Shown here piece by piece: positions 25,814-34,997 of a stretch of 64,000 nt of DNA. This stretch comes from Streptomyces luteogriseus (lineage in GTDB: Bacteria > Actinomycetota > Actinomycetes > Streptomycetales > Streptomycetaceae). Every line of letters begins with the position of its first letter. Within the stretch, counting starts at the first letter, position 1. The stretch covers positions 7,006,001 to 7,070,000 of the forward strand of contig NZ_JACHMS010000001.1 in assembly GCF_014205055.1 (NCBI RefSeq). The letters are read 5' to 3'. The translations under genes and the position numbers were made by a program. The notes under the pieces were generated by a model. That model made no database searches and was not told the DNA's origin. It saw nothing but the letters and a program-made list of their open reading frames with translations.

Positions 25814-27178
25814 GTGGCAGACCGCACACCCCCGCTGAGCGTCGAGGAGCTGCACACCCTCGTCGCCGGCGGTGAGATCGACACTGTCGTCCTGGCCTTC
25901 CCCGACATGCAAGGGCGGCTCCAGGGCAAGCGGTTCGCCGCACGCTTCTTCCTCGACGAGGTCCTCCAGCACGGCACCGAGGGCTGCAACTACCTGCTCG
26001 CCGTCGACACCGAGATGAACACCGTCGACGGCTACGCCATGTCCTCCTGGGACCGCGGCTACGGCGACTTCGCCATGCACCCCGACCTCACCACCCTGCG
26101 CCGCGTCCCCTGGAACGCGGGCACGGCCATGCTCCACGCCGACCTCGCCTGGAGCGACGGCTCCCCGGTCGTCGCCGCCCCCCGCCAGATCCTGCGCCGC
26201 CAGCTGGAGCGCCTGGCCGAGCTCGGCTACACCGCCCAGGTCGGCACCGAGCTGGAGTTCATCGTCTTCAAGGACACCTACGAACAGGCCTGGGACGCGG
26301 GCTACAAGGGCCTGACCCCGGCCAACCAGTACAACATCGACTACTCGGTCCTCGGCACCGGCCGCATCGAGCCGCTGCTGCGCCGGATCCGCAACGAGAT
26401 GGCCGGCGCCGGCCTCACCGTCGAGTCCGCCAAGGGCGAGTGCAACCCCGGCCAGCACGAGATCGCCTTCCGCTACGACGAGGCCCTGGTCACCTGCGAC
26501 CAGCACTCCGTGTACAAGACCGGCGCCAAGGAGATCGCCGCCCAGGAGGGCATGTCGATCACCTTCATGGCCAAGTACAACGAGCGCGAGGGCAACTCCT
26601 GCCACATCCACCTCTCGCTCGCCGACGCCGACGGCACCAACGCCATGGCCGGGGACGGCGAAGGCGGCATGTCCGAGGTCATGCGCCACTTCCTCGCCGG
26701 CCAGCTCGCCGCGCTGCGCGACTTCTCCCTCCTCTACGCCCCCAACATCAACTCCTACAAGCGGTTCCAGCCCGGCTCCTTCGCCCCGACCGCCGTCGCC
26801 TGGGGCCAGGACAACCGCACCTGCGCGCTCAGGGTCGTCGGCCACGGCCGCTCGCTGCGCTTCGAGAACCGCCTGCCCGGCGGCGACGTCAACCCCTACC
26901 TGGCCGTCGCCGGACTGGTCGCGGCCGGACTGCACGGCATCGAGCAGAAACTGGAGCTGCCCGAACCCTGCCCCGGCAACGCCTACGCCGCCGACCTCGA
27001 CCACGTCCCCACCACCCTGCGCGAGGCCGCCGAGCTCTGGGAGAACAGCACCGTCGCCCGGGCCGCCTTCGGCGACGAGGTCGTCGCGCACTACCGCAAC
27101 ATGGCGCGCGTCGAACTGGACGCCTTCGACGCCGCGGTGACCGACTGGGAGCTGCGCCGCTCCTTCGAACGCATGTGA
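25814..27178 (+). CDS. glnA4: Glutamine-synthetase-like gamma-glutamylethanolamide ligase (GlnA4 type)
   Basis: 454 residues, the length of GS-type ligases. N-terminal beta-grasp (ELHTLVAGGEIDTVVLAFPDMQGRLQGKRF) and catalytic motifs TELEFIVFKD, AKGECNPGQHEIAF, MAKYNEREGNSCHIHLSL, NINSYKRFQPGSFAPTAVAWG and RSLRFENRLPGGDVNPYL give the ATP, glutamate and metal sites. The glutamine-synthetase adenylylation loop with its Tyr is not recognisable. In S. coelicolor the syntenic GlnA4 makes gamma-glutamylethanolamide from glutamate, ethanolamine and ATP, and the neighbours here (EAT permease, ALDH, SDR, PuuD-like hydrolase) fit that role. AGGAGG precedes the GTG start by 7 nt. Confidence 0.87.
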   Translation: MADRTPPLSVEELHTLVAGGEIDTVVLAFPDMQGRLQGKRFAARFFLDEVLQHGTEGCNYLLAVDTEMNTVDGYAMSSWDRGYGDFAMHPDLTTLRRVPWNAGTAMLHADLAWSDGSPVVAAPRQILRRQLERLAELGYTAQVGTELEFIVFKDTYEQAWDAGYKGLTPANQYNIDYSVLGTGRIEPLLRRIRNEMAGAGLTVESAKGECNPGQHEIAFRYDEALVTCDQHSVYKTGAKEIAAQEGMSITFMAKYNEREGNSCHIHLSLADADGTNAMAGDGEGGMSEVMRHFLAGQLAALRDFSLLYAPNINSYKRFQPGSFAPTAVAWGQDNRTCALRVVGHGRSLRFENRLPGGDVNPYLAVAGLVAAGLHGIEQKLELPEPCPGNAYAADLDHVPTTLREAAELWENSTVARAAFGDEVVAHYRNMARVELDAFDAAVTDWELRRSFERM

Positions 27179-27186
27179 GGTCCTTC

Positions 27187-28560
27187 GTGTCTTCCGAGCA
27201 CCTTCTGGAAGTACTGAACCCCGCGACCGAGGAGGTCGTCGCCGCCGTCGCCGGGGCGAGTCCGGCCGACGTCGACGCGGCCGTCACCCACGCCGCCAGG
27301 GCACAGCGCATCTGGGCCGCCCTCGCGCCCGGGGACCGCGCCCGGCTGCTGCGCCGCTTCGCGGCCACCGTCGACGATCACCTGGAGGAACTGGCCCGCC
27401 TGGAGGTCCGGGAGGCCGGCCACCTCATCGGCAACGCCCGCTGGGAGGCCGGCAACGTCCGCGACCTGCTGGACTACGCGGCCGGGGGAGTGGAGCGGCT
27501 CACCGGCCGGCAGATCCCGGTGCCCGGCGGCCTGAACGTCACCATCCTCGAACCGCTCGGCGTCGTCGGCGTGATCGCGCCCTGGAACTTCCCCCTGCCG
27601 ATCGCCGCCTGGGGCACCGCCCCCGCCCTCGCGGCAGGCAACGCCGTCCTCCTCAAGCCCGCCGAGACGACCCCCCTCACCGCCCTGCGCCTCGCCGAAC
27701 TCGCCCTGGAGGCCGGGCTCCCCGAGCACCTCTTCCAAGTCCTGCCGGGACGTGGTGACATCACGGGCGACGCCCTGGTCCGGCACCCCGGAGTCGCCAA
27801 GATCGTCTTCACCGGCTCCACCCGCACCGGGACACGCGTCGCGGCCCTCGGCGCCGAGCAGGTCAAGCCCGTCACGCTCGAACTCGGCGGCAAGAGCCCC
27901 AACATCGTCTTCGCCGATGCCGACCTCAAGACCGCCGTCGACCCCTTCTCCTTCCTCGACAACTCCGGCCAGGACTGCTGCGCCCGCACCCGCGTCCTCG
28001 TCCAGGAATCCGTCTACGACGAGGTCCGCGAGCTGCTCGCCGAGGCGCTGGCCGCCGTGGTGGTGGGCGACCCGGCCGACGAGAAGACCCAGATGGGCCC
28101 GCTGATCTCCCGGCAGCAGCTCGACCGGGTCCGCGGCTTCGTACCGGACGGCGCCCCGGCCCTGCGCGGCAGCGCACCCGAGGGCCCGGGCTTCTGGTTC
28201 CCGCCCACCGTCCTCACCGGCGAGAGCCCCGACTCGGCGGCCGCCTGCGAGGAGATCTTCGGCCCCGTCGCCGTCCTGCTGCCGTTCACCGACGAGCAGG
28301 ACGCGATCCGCCTCGCCAACGGCACCCCCTACGGCCTCTCCGGCTCCATCTGGACCCGCGACGTCGGCCGCGCCCTGCGCGTCTCCCAGGCCGTCCGCGC
28401 CGGCAACCTGTCCGTCAACTCCCATGCCAGCGTCCGCTACTGGACCCCGTTCGGCGGCTACAAGCAGTCCGGCGTCGGCCGCGAACTCGGCCCAGACGCC
28501 CTGGCCGCCTTCACCGAAACCAAGAACGTCTTCATCAGCACGGAGGGCCCCGCACAGTGA
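27187..28560 (+). CDS. Aldehyde dehydrogenase of the glutamyl-ethanolamine cluster
   Basis: 457 residues from the GTG at 27187 (GAGG 6 nt upstream); a GTG at 27175 overlapping the ligase stop is the alternative. NAD(P)-dependent ALDH family: IAPWNFPLPIAAW (Asn of the oxyanion hole), KPAETTPLTALRLAEL, FTGSTRTGTRV, general base in LELGGKSPNIVFAD and nucleophile Cys264 in NSGQDCCARTR; EEIFGPVAVLL and GGYKQSGVGRELG at the end. In the proposed pathway it would oxidise gamma-glutamylacetaldehyde to gamma-glutamylglycine. Closely spaced after the ligase and overlapping the next gene by 4 nt, so it is one operon. Confidence 0.9.
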   Translation: MSSEHLLEVLNPATEEVVAAVAGASPADVDAAVTHAARAQRIWAALAPGDRARLLRRFAATVDDHLEELARLEVREAGHLIGNARWEAGNVRDLLDYAAGGVERLTGRQIPVPGGLNVTILEPLGVVGVIAPWNFPLPIAAWGTAPALAAGNAVLLKPAETTPLTALRLAELALEAGLPEHLFQVLPGRGDITGDALVRHPGVAKIVFTGSTRTGTRVAALGAEQVKPVTLELGGKSPNIVFADADLKTAVDPFSFLDNSGQDCCARTRVLVQESVYDEVRELLAEALAAVVVGDPADEKTQMGPLISRQQLDRVRGFVPDGAPALRGSAPEGPGFWFPPTVLTGESPDSAAACEEIFGPVAVLLPFTDEQDAIRLANGTPYGLSGSIWTRDVGRALRVSQAVRAGNLSVNSHASVRYWTPFGGYKQSGVGRELGPDALAAFTETKNVFISTEGPAQ

Positions 28561-29342
28561 CTGCCCAGGAGAACATCTGCCGCCGCCTGGTCGGCCGTAC
28601 CGCCGTCGTCACCGGAGCCGGCAGCGGCATCGGCCTCGCCGCCGTCCGCCGCCTCGCCTCCGAGGGCGCGTACGTCGTCTGCGGCGACGTCGACGAGGCC
28701 CGCGGCAAGGCGGCCGCCGAGGAGGTCGGAGGCACCTTCGTGAAGGTCGACGTGACCGACCCCGAGCAGGTCGAGGCCCTCTTCAAGACCGCCCACGACA
28801 CCTACGGCAGCGTCGACATCGCCTTCAACAACGCCGGCATCTCCCCGCCCGACGACGACTCCATCCTGGAGACCGGCCTGGAGGCCTGGAAGCGCGTCCA
28901 GGAGGTCAACCTCACCTCCGTCTACCTGTGCTGCAAGGCCGCCATCCCCTACATGCGGCGCCAGGGCCGGGGCTCCATCATCAACACGGCCTCGTTCGTG
29001 GCCAGGATGGGCGCGGCCACGTCACAGATCTCCTACACCGCCTCCAAGGGCGGCGTCCTCGCCATGTCCCGCGAACTGGGCGTGCAGTTCGCCCGCGAGG
29101 GCATCCGCGTGAACGCCCTGTGCCCCGGCCCGGTCAACACCCCCCTGCTCCAGGAACTGTTCGCCAAGGACCCGGAGCGGGCCGCGCGCCGCCTGGTGCA
29201 CATCCCGCTGGGCCGGTTCGCCGAGGCCGAGGAGATCGCCGCCGCCGTGGCCTTCCTGGCCAGCGACGACTCCTCGTTCGTGAACGCCACCGACTTCCTG
29301 GTCGACGGCGGGATCGCGGGGGCGTACGTCACACCCCTGTAA
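28557..29342 (+). CDS. Short-chain dehydrogenase/reductase of the glutamyl-ethanolamine cluster
   Basis: 261 residues, classical SDR: cofactor motif TGAGSGIG near residue 20, NNAG at about 90, catalytic Ser/Tyr/Lys in TASFVARMG and SYTASKGG, and the C-terminal DGGIAG. The GTG start overlaps the ALDH stop (GTGA). An alcohol-to-aldehyde oxidation of gamma-glutamylethanolamide would need such an enzyme, so it fits as the step between ligase and ALDH (inference from context). Confidence 0.9.
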   Translation: MTAQENICRRLVGRTAVVTGAGSGIGLAAVRRLASEGAYVVCGDVDEARGKAAAEEVGGTFVKVDVTDPEQVEALFKTAHDTYGSVDIAFNNAGISPPDDDSILETGLEAWKRVQEVNLTSVYLCCKAAIPYMRRQGRGSIINTASFVARMGAATSQISYTASKGGVLAMSRELGVQFAREGIRVNALCPGPVNTPLLQELFAKDPERAARRLVHIPLGRFAEAEEIAAAVAFLASDDSSFVNATDFLVDGGIAGAYVTPL

Positions 29343-29384
29343 GCCGGTGTCCGGCGGGCCCGCCGCGCGCCCTACAGTGCCGGG

Positions 29385-30287
29385 ATGAGCATGACGCCCC
29401 CGCCCGGCTGGTATCCCGACCCGCACGCCCCGCACCTGCAGCGCTGGTGGGACGGCACGGCCTGGACCGAGCACCGCCACGCGCCCGAGGCCCCCGCCGC
29501 CCCGCCGCCGGGCGGCGGCGGCCGCGCGAGGACGGTCGCCCTGACCGCCACGGGCGTCGTCCTGGTCGCGGCGATCGTCACCGGAGCCGTCGTCCTGGGC
29601 GGGGGCTCCGGCGGCGGCACCGAGACCAGGACGGCTCCGACCACCACCCCCGCCCATACGCCCGGGGCGCCGGAGCCGGCCCCCGAGGCGTCGACCTCCG
29701 AGCCGTCCGCCGACGACCCCGCGGTCGTCGAGGACCAGCTCAACGGCGTCACGTTCCCGCTGCTCGACGGCTGGGAGCGCCCGCAGCACGTCGCCCAGGA
29801 CGACGTCGTCATGACGACCGACGGCACCTACGACTGCCCCGGGGGCGTGGGCCTGTGCCGCCACGGCATGGTCTTCTCCCGCACGGTGACCGAGAACGAC
29901 GAGAAGTCCCCCGAGGCCCTCGCCAAGGCCGACATCTCCGAGGCGGCCGACGAGGCCTACGACCGCGACAGCCTCGGCCGCGAGCTCCACGGCGGCATGA
30001 CGTCGCACCAGGTCGTCAAGTCCGGGCCGGTCGCGGTGGCGGGCCGCGCCGGGTACCTGGTGCGCTGGCGCGTGAAGACCGCCAAGGGACCCGGCGGCTA
30101 CGTCCAGTCGCTCGTCTTCCCCTCCAGCGTCGGCACCGAGGCGCCGGTCCTCGTCCGCTACGTCTTCGACGCGGGCGAGGACGGACCGCCGCTCGCCGAC
30201 ATGGACCGCCTCACCAAGGGCATCCGCCCCTTCGGCGACGCGGACACCGGCGGCGGCGTCGGCAGCAGCATCGGCCCGACGGACTGA
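29385..30287 (+). CDS. DUF2510-domain membrane-anchored protein
   Basis: 300 residues. Residues about 5-30 are a DUF2510 module (PPGWYPDPHAPHLQRWWDGTAWTEH), a short Trp-rich cytoplasmic motif. A Pro/Gly linker, one transmembrane helix (about 46-69) and a Thr/Pro-rich extracellular stalk follow. The rest (about 115-300) is a globular exported domain of unknown function, with two Cys (DCPGGVGLC) likely disulphide-bonded. Streptomycetes have many such proteins. It is monocistronic, and I cannot assign a partner. Confidence 0.78.
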   Translation: MSMTPPPGWYPDPHAPHLQRWWDGTAWTEHRHAPEAPAAPPPGGGGRARTVALTATGVVLVAAIVTGAVVLGGGSGGGTETRTAPTTTPAHTPGAPEPAPEASTSEPSADDPAVVEDQLNGVTFPLLDGWERPQHVAQDDVVMTTDGTYDCPGGVGLCRHGMVFSRTVTENDEKSPEALAKADISEAADEAYDRDSLGRELHGGMTSHQVVKSGPVAVAGRAGYLVRWRVKTAKGPGGYVQSLVFPSSVGTEAPVLVRYVFDAGEDGPPLADMDRLTKGIRPFGDADTGGGVGSSIGPTD

Positions 30288-30300
30288 CGCCACACACCGC

Positions 30301-31503
30301 CTAGAGGAACGTGTGGCCCTCGCCGCGATAGGTGGGCACGGTCGCCGTCACCGTGTCGCCCTCGACCAGGTGCAGCGCCTCGAACCGCTCGCACAGCTCA
30401 CCGGCCTTCGCGTGCCGGAACCACACCTTGTCCCCGATCAGCAGATCGTCGGCGGGCGAGCCCAGCAACGGCGTCTGCACTTCACCGGCCCCCTCCTGCG
30501 GGTCGTAGCGCAGCCCCTCCGGCAGATACGGCACGGGCGACCGGTCCGCCCCGGCCGCACCCGAGGCGGGGTACCCGCCGCCGAGGACCGTCACGACCCC
30601 CACCCCCGGCCGCCGCACCACGGGCATGGCGAAGAGGGCCGCCGGACGGCCGCTGAACGAGGTGTAGTTGTCGAACAGGCGCGGCACGTACAGCCCCGAC
30701 CCGGCGGCGATCTCGGTCACCGCGTCCTCGGCCGCCGTGTGCTGCACCGAGCCGGTGCCGCCGCCGTTGACGAACTCCAGGCCCGGCACGACGGCCCGTA
30801 CCGCGCGCACCACTTCCGCACGCCGCTCGGCGAGTTCACGCTTGGCGGCGGCCTGCATCAGCCGGATCGCACGGGACCGCAGCGGACGCCCGGCGAGCGA
30901 GTCCCCGACCCCGGCGACATGCCCCTCGTACGCCATGATCCCCACGACCTCGAAGCCGGGCCGCCGGGCCACGGCCCGTGCCACGTCGGCGACCTGGGCG
31001 GGGGAGTGCAGCGGTGAACGCCGGGCCCCGACCCGCACCCGCCCGCCGAGCAGCTTCAGGGAGGTGTCCAACTCCAGGCACACCCGCACCACTTCACGCC
31101 CGCCACCGCGGGAGGCGTCGATCAGATCCAGCTGGGCGACGTCGTCGACCATGACGGTCACGGCGGCGGCGAGCTTGGGATCACCGGCGAGTTCGGCGTA
31201 GGCCGCACGGTCGGCGGACGGGTAGGCGAGCAGCACGTCGTCGAACCCCGACCGGGCCAGCCACAGCGACTCGGCGAGCGTGAACGACATGATCCCCGCG
31301 AAGCCCTCCCGGGCCAGGACGCGTTCCAGCAGTGTCCGGCAGCGCACGGACTTGCTGGCCACGCGGATCGGCTTGCCCCCGGCGCGGCGGACCAGATCGG
31401 CGGCGTTGGCGTCGAAAGCCTCCAGGTCCACGATCGCGAGAGGGGCGTCGAGATGGGCGGTGGCCCGGTCGTAACGGGCCCGGTCGGCGGCGCGCGCAGT
31501 CAT
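30301..31503 (-). CDS. PLP-dependent amino acid aldolase/deaminase (alanine racemase N-terminal fold, DSD1/D-threonine aldolase-like)
   Basis: 400 residues. The PLP lysine is expected in IRVASKSVRCRTLLE (about residue 49-52). The barrel continues through GIMSFTLAESLWLARSGFDDVLLAYP and EVVGIMAYEGHVAG, and the C-terminal metal-binding part has IGDKVWFRHAKAGELCERF, with the His/Cys pair used for zinc in DSD1-type enzymes. Such enzymes cleave or deaminate D-hydroxy amino acids. The substrate is not defined. The minus-strand gene converges on the DUF2510 gene with 13 nt between the stops. Intergenic 31504-31770 holds only promoter-type sequence for this gene and the next. Confidence 0.83.
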   Translation of the reverse strand: MTARAADRARYDRATAHLDAPLAIVDLEAFDANAADLVRRAGGKPIRVASKSVRCRTLLERVLAREGFAGIMSFTLAESLWLARSGFDDVLLAYPSADRAAYAELAGDPKLAAAVTVMVDDVAQLDLIDASRGGGREVVRVCLELDTSLKLLGGRVRVGARRSPLHSPAQVADVARAVARRPGFEVVGIMAYEGHVAGVGDSLAGRPLRSRAIRLMQAAAKRELAERRAEVVRAVRAVVPGLEFVNGGGTGSVQHTAAEDAVTEIAAGSGLYVPRLFDNYTSFSGRPAALFAMPVVRRPGVGVVTVLGGGYPASGAAGADRSPVPYLPEGLRYDPQEGAGEVQTPLLGSPADDLLIGDKVWFRHAKAGELCERFEALHLVEGDTVTATVPTYRGEGHTFL

Positions 31504-31770
31504 GAACGCAGCCTGCCAGACTGGATTACCGCTGGGTAGGGGGATGTTCCGGGCAGATGCCCCGGCGTCGTGGACTGGTTCCCGTTCGCCCAGGGACAAG
31601 CCGTAGAGTGACGCGCACGTACGGCGGGAGACGCCGGCCGGGGATCCGCGCCGGGATGACGCCCCTTCCGTACGGGTATGTGTGCCCGGACGGTTCGGTG
31701 CCGGGCCTCGGGCGGGACGACACCGGCCCGCGCCGGACGAGCGGCCCGGGCATGAGGAAACGGGGGGTGC

Positions 31771-33750
31771 ATGAGCACGGAAGCGCAACGTGCCTCCTTC
31801 CCCCCGCGCCCCACCACTCCGCCCCGCCCGTCACACCCCCCGGCCCCGCCGGAGGACCCGGCGACGGACCAGCGGGACACCCCGGGCACAGCCTCCGGCC
31901 CCGCGACGGGACCTGCAGCCACCCCAGCCGGGACGGACGGCGCGCAGTCCTCCGACCGCCCGAACGGCCGCCCCCGCTTCCCGAGCCTCGACGCCACGAA
32001 CCTCGACGCCACCGCGCCCCGGCGGCCCGAGTCCCCTACGCCCCGGCACTCCGAGCCCGCCGCGCCCCGGCGGCCCGATTCCCCTGTGACCCGGCACTCC
32101 GAGCCCACCGCACCCCGGCGGCCCGATTCCCCTGCGCCCCGGCACTCCGAGCCCACCGCACCCCGACGCTCCGAGTCCCCGGCACCGCCCCCGCCCCGAG
32201 CTTCCACCCGCTTCCCGGACACGCCGCCCACCGTCGGCCGCCGGAGCGGCCCTGAGCCGGACGCGGCGCCCGGCGCCCGCCGCGAGGTGACCAGTCCGCC
32301 CGGCGTCGGTCGTGCGACGCGTCCTGAGGCGGCCACCGTGTCCGGTGTTGGACGCGTGGCCTCTCCCGGGTGGGATGCGGCGCCCGGCGTCGGTCGTGCG
32401 ACGCGTCCTGAGGCGGCCACCGTGTCCGGTGTCGGACGCGTGGCCCCTCCGGGGCCGGACGCAGCGGCCCGCGCCGACCGCGTGACGCGCCCGCGGCCGG
32501 ACACGGCGCCCGGCGCCGCCCGGGCAACGCGTCCTGAGCCGACCACCGCGTCCGGCGCCGGACGCGCGGGTCGTTCGGACGCGTCGGACGGGATCTTGTC
32601 GGAGACCTCCGGCAGGCCCTTCCGCCTCCCCGCGCCCGGTCGTCCGGACGCTTCGGCCGGGGCGGCGGCGGAGACGGCCGGCCGTCCGTTCCGGCTGCCC
32701 GCGCCCCGCCGTACCGGCGCACCCGGCGAGCACGCGTCCGAGACGACCGCACGCCTGCGCCCGGTGCCCGCGGACCCGGTGCCGGACGAGCCCGCCGCAC
32801 CCTTCGGCCGCTCCTCCGTACAAGGGACGACGACCACTCGTCCCGCCCCACCGCCGCGTCCCGCACACCGGCCGTCGGCCCCCGCCGCCCCCGTCACGCC
32901 CGACCCCGCACTCTCCTGGAGCGCCACACGCCCCCTGGTGTCGTTCGGTGAGCCCGAGGGCTACGACGGCGACGCCCGGCCCCGGCCGCTCGGCCGCCGC
33001 GGGGCGTCGCAGGCCGCCGCGGCAGCCGTCTGCCTCGTGCTCGGCCTGGGCCTCATCTCGGGAGCGGTCACCGGCAGCTGGCTCGTCGGCGGCTCCGGGG
33101 ACGAGGGCGCGCCCAGCACCTTCGCCGCCGCCGGAAGCCTCTGGCACAGCGTCCCGGTCGACCAGCTGTTCCCGCCCACCGTGCAGGGCCGGGGTGCCGG
33201 CCCCGGCGGAGCCGACCGCACCTGGACCCGCATCGCCGTCGCCCCCGACAGCGACTGCAAGGACGCGTTCGACCCGCTGCTGCGCAAGGCCCTCGCCCCC
33301 GTCGGCTGCGAACGCCTCCTGCGCGCCACCTACACCGACGCCACCGAGAGCTACGTGACCACCGTCGGCCTGCTCTTCACCACGGCCGACGCCCCCGGCA
33401 TGACCGCCCTCGCGAACCGTTTCCGCAAGGAACGCCTGGACCGCCGCAGCGACCTGATGCCCCTGCCGTACGCCGCGAAGGGCACACCGGCCGCCGGCTT
33501 CGGCGCCCCGCAGCGCGCCTCCTGGACCGTCTCGGTGCTCACCGAGGCCCCGGTCGTCGTCTACGCCGTCTCCGGCTGGGCCGACGGCCGCACCGTCGAC
33601 GACCCCCAGCCCGCCGGGGACGCCGTGGAGGCCGATGCCACCACCGCCGTCGCCCAGGCCGGCCTCGGCAACGAGGCGCAGGGCCTGGCCGACCGCGTCG
33701 AACGCGACTTCCGCAGAAACGTCCGCTCGGCCTCGGAGCAGCCGTCGTGA
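31771..33750 (+). CDS. Repeat-rich bitopic membrane protein, coupled to the following subtilase
   Basis: 659 residues. Residues 1-395 are disordered, Pro/Ser/Arg/Ala-rich and contain two repeat tracts (16-residue units near 82-139 and 28-residue units near 178-233). One transmembrane helix spans about residues 414-434 (QAAAAAVCLVLGLGLISGAVTGSWLVGG). The exported 220-residue C-terminal domain has two Cys (CKDAFDPLLRKALAPVGC) and looks globular. No named family is recognised. Its TGA overlaps the GTG of a mycosin-like protease (GTGA), so the pair are co-translated. The C-terminal domain could be a substrate, scaffold or inhibitor of the protease (inference). Confidence 0.75.
   Translation: MSTEAQRASFPPRPTTPPRPSHPPAPPEDPATDQRDTPGTASGPATGPAATPAGTDGAQSSDRPNGRPRFPSLDATNLDATAPRRPESPTPRHSEPAAPRRPDSPVTRHSEPTAPRRPDSPAPRHSEPTAPRRSESPAPPPPRASTRFPDTPPTVGRRSGPEPDAAPGARREVTSPPGVGRATRPEAATVSGVGRVASPGWDAAPGVGRATRPEAATVSGVGRVAPPGPDAAARADRVTRPRPDTAPGAARATRPEPTTASGAGRAGRSDASDGILSETSGRPFRLPAPGRPDASAGAAAETAGRPFRLPAPRRTGAPGEHASETTARLRPVPADPVPDEPAAPFGRSSVQGTTTTRPAPPPRPAHRPSAPAAPVTPDPALSWSATRPLVSFGEPEGYDGDARPRPLGRRGASQAAAAAVCLVLGLGLISGAVTGSWLVGGSGDEGAPSTFAAAGSLWHSVPVDQLFPPTVQGRGAGPGGADRTWTRIAVAPDSDCKDAFDPLLRKALAPVGCERLLRATYTDATESYVTTVGLLFTTADAPGMTALANRFRKERLDRRSDLMPLPYAAKGTPAAGFGAPQRASWTVSVLTEAPVVVYAVSGWADGRTVDDPQPAGDAVEADATTAVAQAGLGNEAQGLADRVERDFRRNVRSASEQPS
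32014..32187 (+). repeat. 48-bp tandem repeat in the membrane protein gene (about 3.6 units)
   Basis: Each 48-bp unit encodes 16 residues like APRRPDSPAPRHSEPT. Three full units and a partial one (APRRSESPAP) follow each other with few changes. The length is a multiple of three, so copy number can vary without shifting the frame. It lies in the predicted cytoplasmic disordered region. Confidence 0.8.
32302..32469 (+). repeat. 84-bp tandem repeat in the membrane protein gene (two close copies)
   Basis: The segment beginning GGCGTCGGTCGTGCGACGCG at 32302 recurs at 32386, with about 60 bp differing at one base. It encodes GVGRATRPEAATVSGVGRVA. Degenerate further copies continue downstream (RADRVTRPRPD, GAARATRPEPTT). 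The near identity suggests a recent duplication. Confidence 0.78.
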
Positions 33751-34955
33751 ACGCCGCGCACACCCCCGCCGGAAAACGCCCGCGCAGGCCGTCCCGGAGG
33801 GCCGCCGCCCTCGGCGCCCTGCTCACCGCCGGCCTCGTCCTCCTCCCCGCCGCCACCGCGCACGCCGACGGCATCCGCGCCCAGCAGTGGGCCCTGGACG
33901 CCATGCACACCGAGCAGGCCTGGCAGACCACGAAGGGCGAGGGCGTCACCGTCGCAGTCCTGGACACCGGCGTCGAGGCCGAGCACCCCGACCTGGCCGG
34001 CAACGTCCTGCCCGGCAAGGACCTGGTCGGCTTCGGAGCCGAACCCGGTGACCGCGCCTGGGCCCGGCACGGCACCGCCATGGCCGGCATCATCGCGGGC
34101 CACGGACACGGCCCCGGCAACGCCGACGGCGTCCTCGGCATCGCCCCCGAGGCGAAGATCCTCCCCATCCGCGTGATCCTCGAGGACGGCGACTCCTCCC
34201 GCGCCAAGGCCCGCTCCACTCGCGGCAACGCCCTCGCCGAGGGCATCCGCTGGGCCGCCGACCACGGCGCCGACGTCATCAACCTCTCCCTCGGCGACGA
34301 CTCCGCCTCGGCGCATCCCGAACCCAGCGAGGACCAGGCCGTCCAGTACGCCCTGAAGAAGGGCGTGGTCGTCGTCGCGTCCGCCGGCAACGGCGGCGAG
34401 AAGGGCGACCACATCTCCTACCCGGCCGCCTACCCCGGCGTCATAGCCGCCACGGCCGTCGACCGGGCCGGCACCCGCGCCTCCTTCTCCACCCGCCGCT
34501 GGTATGCCACCGTCAGCGCCCCCGGCGTCGACGTCGTCATCGCCGATCCCGACCACAAGTACTACGAGGGCTGGGGCACCAGTGCCGCCGCCGCCTTCGT
34601 CTCCGGCGCCGCCGCCCTGGTCAAGGCCGCCCACCCCGGCCTCGCCCCGGCCCAGATCAAGTCGCTCCTGGAGGACACCGCCCGCAACGCCCCGTCGGGC
34701 GGGCGCGACGACTCCCGAGGCTTCGGCTTCATCGACCCGGCCGCCGCCATCGAGGCCGCCGGCCGGATCGAGCCCGAGGGCCTCCAGCCGGCGTCCCACG
34801 GTGCGAAGTACTTCGGCAGCGGACCGGACACCGACGCCTCCGGCGACGACACCGCCGACTGGGCCGCCCCCCTCGCGGGCGGCGCCGGCGGGGTCCTGCT
34901 GGTCGCGGCGGTGCTCCTGTGGCGCGGCCGCCGCACCGCCCGTGAGGACTTCTGA
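33747..34955 (+). CDS. Membrane-anchored S8 subtilase, mycosin-like
   Basis: 402 residues. A signal peptide (about 1-40, ending TAHA), then a subtilase domain with Asp73 in VLDTGVEAEHPDL, His108 in RHGTAMAGIIAG, oxyanion Asn214 in SAGNGG and Ser279 in GTSAAAAF. A C-terminal transmembrane helix (about 372-391) and a short basic tail (RGRRTAREDF) follow. This is the layout of type VII secretion mycosins: the catalytic domain is outside, tethered to the membrane. However, no EccB/C/D/E or WXG100 genes are visible here. It starts inside the stop of the upstream membrane protein. Confidence 0.88.
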   Translation: MNAAHTPAGKRPRRPSRRAAALGALLTAGLVLLPAATAHADGIRAQQWALDAMHTEQAWQTTKGEGVTVAVLDTGVEAEHPDLAGNVLPGKDLVGFGAEPGDRAWARHGTAMAGIIAGHGHGPGNADGVLGIAPEAKILPIRVILEDGDSSRAKARSTRGNALAEGIRWAADHGADVINLSLGDDSASAHPEPSEDQAVQYALKKGVVVVASAGNGGEKGDHISYPAAYPGVIAATAVDRAGTRASFSTRRWYATVSAPGVDVVIADPDHKYYEGWGTSAAAAFVSGAAALVKAAHPGLAPAQIKSLLEDTARNAPSGGRDDSRGFGFIDPAAAIEAAGRIEPEGLQPASHGAKYFGSGPDTDASGDDTADWAAPLAGGAGGVLLVAAVLLWRGRRTAREDF

Positions 34956-34997
34956 GCCGCTGCCGGACACGCACCGTCCGGCCGATAGGGTCGACGC

